Below are positions 5,237 through 8,412 of a stretch of 8,412 bases of DNA, piece after piece (position 1 is the first letter of the stretch; each line of letters starts with the position of its first letter). The stretch covers positions 1 to 8,412 of the forward strand of contig SKRY01000065.1 of the NCBI GenBank assembly GCA_007118235.1, in the 5' to 3' direction. Both the position numbers and the translations under genes were made by a program. Under the pieces are notes generated by a model. The model had not been told where the DNA came from. It saw only the letters and a program-made list of their open reading frames with translations, and ran no database searches. The stretch comes from Candidatus Hydrogenedentota bacterium (lineage in GTDB: Bacteria > Hydrogenedentota > Hydrogenedentia > Hydrogenedentales > SLHB01).

Positions 5237-6781
5237 TTAGCCGGGGGGTGAGGACTTGGCTGTTTTTCGCCGGCGTTTCAAGCCTCCCAAGGCGAGCCCG
5301 AGGAATGGGGCAACCCCGGCGCCTACCAGGCCGCCGCCGAGCCACAGGGGAGCGGGATCGGGCACGTATTCGACCTTGAGCAGGGCCTTGTTCAGGGCAA
5401 GGGGATCCACAACCCCTTGACGGATGACCCAGGAGCCCACGCGGACTTCCCCGCCGGCGGGCAGTTGGGCAGTCCAGTCCGTATCGTCTTGCGAATCCGT
5501 GATGCGCAGGTCGTAGCGCATGACGGGGGGTGTCGTTTGCGTAAAGAACTCCAGCAACAGTTCCCCCTTGCGCACGGCCTCTCCCTCCCGGAGGTGAAGG
5601 GTCTCGTCCTCAAACTCAATGATGGCCTCGGTGAAGGGGGATTCCCTCTGGTGCACCGGCACGGCGTCTTCCAACACTTGATCCAGCCGCACCTCAAGAT
5701 CGAATTCCTCGATGCGCCATGCGCCGCCTCCCTCGAGCCGCTGGCTGTCCACGACTTCCCCTTGGCGGTAGGCCGCGGCGTAGGCGGCGCCTTGCCGCCA
5801 GGGATACAGGGCAATTGCGCGGGGGAGCCGGGCTGGATACTCAAACCGGACCGCATCTCCGGGGCTGTAGTTGTTGGCGTAATACCATTGGCGCGTGCGC
5901 TCGCTTCCCTGGTCCACCTCGACAAGCACGGCGGGGGCCTCGCGTTCGCCGTGCCGCGGCTCGTAGGCGAGGAGGGTCACGAGGGTTCCATCGGACAGGG
6001 TAACGCCCGAGCCGGGCAGGAAGGAGCCAAACCAATGGACGACGGCGCCCTCGACGGCGCCCCAACGCGCGTTGTCCAGGTCGGGCAGGGGACTCCGCGC
6101 GTGTTCGGCGGCGGTTTCCTCATTCGTCTTCCATTCCAGATAGAGGCCGGTATCGGGCTCCATGGTGCTCCATGCGCCCTCGGTGAGGAAGATGCGGTTG
6201 CTCCAGTAGGCGTCCTGTTCTCGCAAGGAGATGGCCGCCATGGATTGGCCGCGGGGATCGCGAATCAGCCCGCTCCAGCGCTGTATTGCCGCGATCTCTC
6301 CGGTAACGCCGTTCAACTCCACGTGATCGCCTTGGGAAATCGCGATGCGGTTGACGCCTTCCGGGCTCCGGGTTTCCAGAAGGCGCCGGGGCGAGGGTTG
6401 CTCGACGATGGCATAGTTTTCCAGCGTGACGGAGAAGGGTAGCCTCACCACATCGTAAAGCCGCCCTTCCTCTAATCGGGGGACCACGGCCTCGGGATTG
6501 GTGAACCGGATGGCCTCGGCGGGGGTTTGTCTGTACACGGGGGTGTGCCCCGCTTGAAAGTCTGCCGCCCTGCCCGAGGGATGAACGGCGGTCCGTTCGG
6601 AATTCCCATGCGCGACGCACAGTTCGCCGCGGAAGGGAACGCCCGTGTATTGGGGATAGCTCTCGTGAAGCAGTTTGGCGCCGCCCGATATGGCTCCAAG
6701 GCCGCAAAGAAGTAGTAGAAGAGAGAGGAGGCCCCGTCCTCCTTTATGGGTCGTTCGATACGCGTGTCGTGCAGCTGTCAT
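5237..6781 (-). CDS. Bitopic membrane protein with large extracytoplasmic domain, weakly ResB-like
   Basis: The 514-residue protein has a basic N-terminus, a membrane segment at ~17-36 (LLSLLLLLCGLGAISGG), a ~440-residue beta-rich extracytoplasmic region and a second membrane segment at ~479-501 (PLWLGGGLVGAGVAPFLGLAL). It ends in a basic tail KRRRKTAK, so both ends face the cytoplasm. LPFSVTLENYAIVE (114-127) and the C-terminal run, from FDLEVRLDQVLE to ALLKVEYVPDPAPLWLGG, recall the periplasmic domain and last helix of ResB-type cytochrome c biogenesis proteins. However, the extra membrane helices usual in ResB are absent and no CcsA-like partner is nearby. The ResB link is therefore a tentative inference. 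ATG 6781 is the only reasonable start but has a poor ribosome binding site; a short upstream frame ending 4 bases before it could supply ribosomes by coupling. Confidence 0.85.
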   Translation of the reverse strand: MTAARHAYRTTHKGGRGLLSLLLLLCGLGAISGGAKLLHESYPQYTGVPFRGELCVAHGNSERTAVHPSGRAADFQAGHTPVYRQTPAEAIRFTNPEAVVPRLEEGRLYDVVRLPFSVTLENYAIVEQPSPRRLLETRSPEGVNRIAISQGDHVELNGVTGEIAAIQRWSGLIRDPRGQSMAAISLREQDAYWSNRIFLTEGAWSTMEPDTGLYLEWKTNEETAAEHARSPLPDLDNARWGAVEGAVVHWFGSFLPGSGVTLSDGTLVTLLAYEPRHGEREAPAVLVEVDQGSERTRQWYYANNYSPGDAVRFEYPARLPRAIALYPWRQGAAYAAAYRQGEVVDSQRLEGGGAWRIEEFDLEVRLDQVLEDAVPVHQRESPFTEAIIEFEDETLHLREGEAVRKGELLLEFFTQTTPPVMRYDLRITDSQDDTDWTAQLPAGGEVRVGSWVIRQGVVDPLALNKALLKVEYVPDPAPLWLGGGLVGAGVAPFLGLALGGLKRRRKTAKSSPPG

Positions 6782-6785
6782 TCTA

Positions 6786-6908
6786 TCAGGTTGAACCCAT
6801 GGCGGTTTCCGTTGTCCGACTGTCTCGACCGCGGCGGCCCCGCGACCTGGCCCGCCCCGTCTGTTGTATCCCCAAAACGGACTTGGCGTTGCATCCGGCG
6901 TTAGCCAC
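6786..6908 (-). CDS. Candidate 40-codon leader ORF before the 514-residue protein
   Basis: GTG 6908 begins a 40-codon frame whose TGA (6788-6786) lies 4 bases before the ATG of the large membrane protein. GAGGAGGAAAG lies upstream, with the core AGGAGG 12 bases from the GTG, slightly long. The peptide (VANAGCNAKSVLG... then Arg-rich) has no recognisable domain and may not matter as a protein. A second frame, from ATG 6892, ends with a TGA overlapping the downstream ATG. Either could deliver ribosomes by coupling. It may be chance in GC-rich DNA. Confidence 0.2.
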   Translation of the reverse strand: MANAGCNAKSVLGIQQTGRARSRGRRGRDSRTTETAMGST

Positions 6909-6920
6909 GGCTACCGCTTT

Positions 6921-6942
6921 CCTCCTCAACGCATCGAGGAGG
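6921..6942. repeat. Short perfect stem-loop between tetR and the membrane protein gene
   Basis: CCTCCTC (6921-6927) and GAGGAGG (6936-6942) form a 7-bp stem with an 8-base loop. On the minus strand the right arm GAGGAGG is also the Shine-Dalgarno-like sequence before the candidate leader ORF, so the stem could mask it. No T run follows, so it is not a good terminator for tetR. Confidence 0.4.
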
Positions 6943-6991
6943 CGTGGGCGCCAACCTTACTGAGTTGCGGCGCCTGGAGCGCGCGTGCGGC

Positions 6992-7603
6992 CTATGAGGC
7001 GGCGGCGCCATTCAGAAACAGGTTCACCAAACGCTCCGCGAATTCCGGAGTCAGCGCTTCCTGGTCACTTCCCCAGCGGGACAGGATTTGCATGTCCAGC
7101 ATCGCGCAAAAGGCCATGGCGATTTCTTCGGTGTCCCCTGGTTTCAGATCACCACTCTCGATGCCTTCTCGCACGACATTCTGAATTCGATCGAAGCGAT
7201 CCCGCCACAGCGCTTTCTTGTCGATATCGGGACCTTGCCCGGGCGGGGAGAAGAACAACTGCAGGGTCAGCCGCACAACGGCTGGCTCGGTTTCGGCTTG
7301 TTCGAAGAAGTTGCGCGCGATGGCTCGAAGCCGATCGGCGCAGCCCGTGATTTCTTCACAGATGGCGTCGATCTGATGGGCGTTGTTCTGGATGCGCGAT
7401 TTGATAAGCCTCGAGAACAGGCCTTCCTTGCTTGCGAAGTAATAGTAGAGCACGGGCCGCGTCACTCCCGCGCGCTCTATGATTTCACGCACGGATGTCG
7501 ATTCAAAGCCCTTCTCAGCAAACAGACTTAAAGCGCTGTCCATCAGGCGCAGCTCGGTCTTGTTTGGCCGGCGCACCAAGAATGGGGATGCGACTTCAGA
7601 CAT
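6992..7603 (-). CDS. TetR/AcrR-family transcriptional regulator
   Basis: The protein has 203 residues, the usual size for the family. ATG 7603 is chosen over an earlier ATG (7636) because AAGGAG lies 5 bases before it. The N-terminal helix-turn-helix domain is clear: ALSLFAEKGFESTSVREIIE (25-44), then RAGVTRPVLYYYFASKEGLF (44-63) with the recognition helix TRPVLYYYF. Residues ~70-200 are the helical ligand-binding and dimerisation domain (QLFFSPPGQGPDIDKKAL, AMAFCAMLDMQIL); it does not reveal the inducer. Most relatives are repressors that dimerise on palindromes and often control their own gene. The nearest gene downstream codes for the 514-residue membrane protein, 210 bases on; no efflux pump is next to it. 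A consensus promoter and a 12-bp palindrome lie upstream. Confidence 0.93.
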   Translation of the reverse strand: MSEVASPFLVRRPNKTELRLMDSALSLFAEKGFESTSVREIIERAGVTRPVLYYYFASKEGLFSRLIKSRIQNNAHQIDAICEEITGCADRLRAIARNFFEQAETEPAVVRLTLQLFFSPPGQGPDIDKKALWRDRFDRIQNVVREGIESGDLKPGDTEEIAMAFCAMLDMQILSRWGSDQEALTPEFAERLVNLFLNGAAAS

Positions 7604-7684
7604 AGAAACTCCTTCATGTAGTGGTGCGATATGCAATCCACTGGGTTACGGGGCACACAAAACACGTTGCGGTAAAACACTTCC

Positions 7685-7716
7685 TTTGTGCGGATGCCTA
7701 AGGGTTCCGGCACAAA
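7685..7716 (-). other. Stem-loop in the 5' leader of tetR
   Basis: TTTGTG plus CGGA (7685-7694) pairs with TCCG (7706-7709) and CACAAA (7711-7716), with G7710 bulged and an 11-base loop: ten base pairs in all. It lies between the promoter and the tetR start, so it would be transcribed. No T run follows. Role unknown: RNA structure or protein site. Confidence 0.45.
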
Positions 7717-7768
7717 CAGACATTGACCCCTTCTTCCGGAAAACTGATGACTTAGCAACGTTTACCAA

Positions 7769-7798
7769 AGTATATATTCAAAGTAGGTCTTCTGTCAA
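7769..7798 (-). promoter_or_regulatory. Promoter of the tetR gene
   Basis: On the minus strand a perfect TTGACA (7798-7793) is followed by TATATA (7776-7771) at 16 bases, or TATACT (7774-7769) at 18 bases. The start would be near 7762, giving a leader of about 160 bases before ATG 7603. No gene on the other strand would use this region. Confidence 0.65.
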
Positions 7799-7801
7799 GC
7801 G

Positions 7802-7813
7802 CGAATATATTCG
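7802..7813. promoter_or_regulatory. Perfect 12-bp palindrome, candidate TetR operator
   Basis: CGAATATATTCG is its own reverse complement and lies 3 bases upstream of the tetR -35 box. Its half ATATATTC recurs at 7772-7779 over the -10 box, 33 bases away, about three helical turns. The position suits autoregulation by the TetR protein; binding is inferred. Confidence 0.4.
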
Positions 7814-8083
7814 ACCATAAGCATAGTATAGCGCAAATTGTTCAGTCCTTGCAAGGAATGGGCGTTCCCGCATAATTGCTGTCTTGCGCGCGGGCTGAGG
7901 GCGCCGCCAACTCACACCCCTCAACTCAGGTAAGGGTGATGTGTGTACTAGGTGATGGCGTCGGCGAAAGCTAAGGCGGCTCTTATAGCATCAAAACCAG
8001 ACGAGTTCAAGTCGAGACGCACGGCCCGGCGATTGGGAGGCCCCTAGACCTGGCCAAATTCTTGCCACGTACGGTAAAACCCT
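7814..8083. other. Intergenic stretch, nothing certain
   Basis: No frame with a good start and ribosome binding site was found on either strand. One plus-strand 30-codon frame (7955-8047) encodes a Lys/Arg/Ala-rich peptide but lacks a Shine-Dalgarno sequence. The region is compatible with plain spacer. Confidence 0.4.
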
Positions 8084-8269
8084 TTACTCAACAGTCGTGA
8101 GGACACTGTTGATTCCCTTGCCGCCGAAAAAGGCGCCGTCGTAGCCCGTTTCCCCTTGAGTGAGCGCCCCATCGAGGAGGTGTGCGCGGGCGCTGCCGGG
8201 GGCCTTGGGGGCGCTGTTGAGGCAACCGCCCCAGTCGCCGGGTACGTGCGCTGCTCTAGGGAACAACAT
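8084..8269 (-). pseudogene. Possible C-terminal gene remnant cut off by a repeat
   Basis: The minus-strand frame ending at TAA 8084 has coding-like codons and reads DWGGCLNSAPKAPG, HLLDGALTQGETGYDGAFFG and GKGINSVLTTVE. Its upstream side runs straight into the CCCCCTT/AAGGGGG repeat at 8266, and there is no ribosome binding site at its ATG (8269). It looks like the tail of a gene interrupted or eroded by the repeat. An 8-bp stem TCAACAGT/ACTGTTGA (8088-8112) overlaps its last codons. I do not recognise the protein; it could also be chance. Confidence 0.25.
8088..8112. repeat. Perfect 8-bp stem-loop
   Basis: TCAACAGT (8088-8095) and ACTGTTGA (8105-8112) are perfect inverted arms around a 9-base loop. 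On the minus strand it precedes GTAAAGGGTTTT, a poor terminator tail. It coincides with the end of the possible gene remnant. Confidence 0.4.
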
Positions 8270-8400
8270 CCCCCTTGTTCCCCCTTCGAAGGGGGGAATT
8301 AACCTTCCAAAGCGGCTACACCGGGTGGGCCGCAGTTCACCCCCAGGTGAGCGGATCCATTCCCCCTTTGAAGGGGGTGGCCCGAAGGGCCGGGGGATGT
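8266..8400. repeat. Compound repeat with 9-bp terminal inverted ends, MITE-like
   Basis: The segment begins ACATCCCCC (8266-8274) and ends GGGGGATGT (8392-8400). Inside are two AAGGGGG-type hairpins: CCCCCTTCGAAGGGGG (8281-8296) and CCCCCTTTGAAGGGGG (8362-8377), plus GGCCCGAAGGGCC (8379-8391). It is 135 bp long and noncoding. No transposase or clear target duplication is seen. Confidence 0.5.
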
Positions 8401-8404
8401 AAAC
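8359..8404. repeat. 46-bp palindromic dispersed repeat, copy 2 (inverted)
   Basis: This is the exact reverse complement of 1725-1770 and forms the right half of the compound repeat at 8266-8400. The shared sequence continues past the core as GTAAAC, one mismatch, then CCCC. Confidence 0.85.
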
Positions 8405-8412
8405 GCCCCGCA

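Noticed and set aside
5417..6442. Plus-strand 341-codon frame
   Set aside because: It is an antisense shadow of the 514-residue membrane protein gene, with no ribosome binding site and no recognisable protein.

Overview
The window is moderately GC-rich bacterial chromosome. Seven protein-coding genes are supported, all on the minus strand: six complete and one cut by the left edge. Two tRNA genes share that orientation. Nothing convincing is coded on the plus strand. The GlpQ sequence is close to enterobacterial GlpQ. The AP-endonuclease-2-type isomerase has motifs I associate with Planctomycetota, Lentisphaerota and Hydrogenedentota genomes. Dispersed hairpin repeats rich in CCCCCTT / AAGGGGG also fit a large environmental genome of that kind. 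The taxonomic guess is inference only.

Layout from left to right (transcription runs right to left). Positions 1-212 hold the N-terminal part of a small membrane-anchored protein with a CxxC motif, preceded by a good sigma-70-type promoter. Positions 459-1544 encode a 361-residue exported protein with Ig/PKD-like domains; its leader contains an intrinsic-terminator-like hairpin and alternative pairings. Positions 1725-1990 are a repeat- and hairpin-rich intergenic block. Positions 2004-3053 encode periplasmic glycerophosphodiester phosphodiesterase (glpQ), and 3113-3913 a TIM-barrel sugar phosphate isomerase/epimerase; these two probably form an operon. Positions 3914-4983 have no certain gene. 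They contain a candidate 32-residue membrane peptide and a possible decayed reading frame. Positions 4984-5145 hold tRNA-Thr(CGT) and tRNA-Phe(GAA), cotranscribed from a strong promoter. Positions 5237-6781 encode a 514-residue bitopic membrane protein that resembles the ResB family only weakly. Positions 6992-7603 encode a TetR-family regulator whose upstream region contains a strong promoter and a perfect palindrome. The last 800 bases are noncoding or decayed, ending in a compound repeat.

No single operon-like novel system is evident. The points most worth checking are the structured leader RNA before the Ig/PKD-like protein, the 46-bp perfect inverted repeat about 6.6 kb apart, the TetR promoter/operator, the orphan ResB-like protein with a possible coupled leader ORF, and the small or decayed frames beside the tRNA genes.
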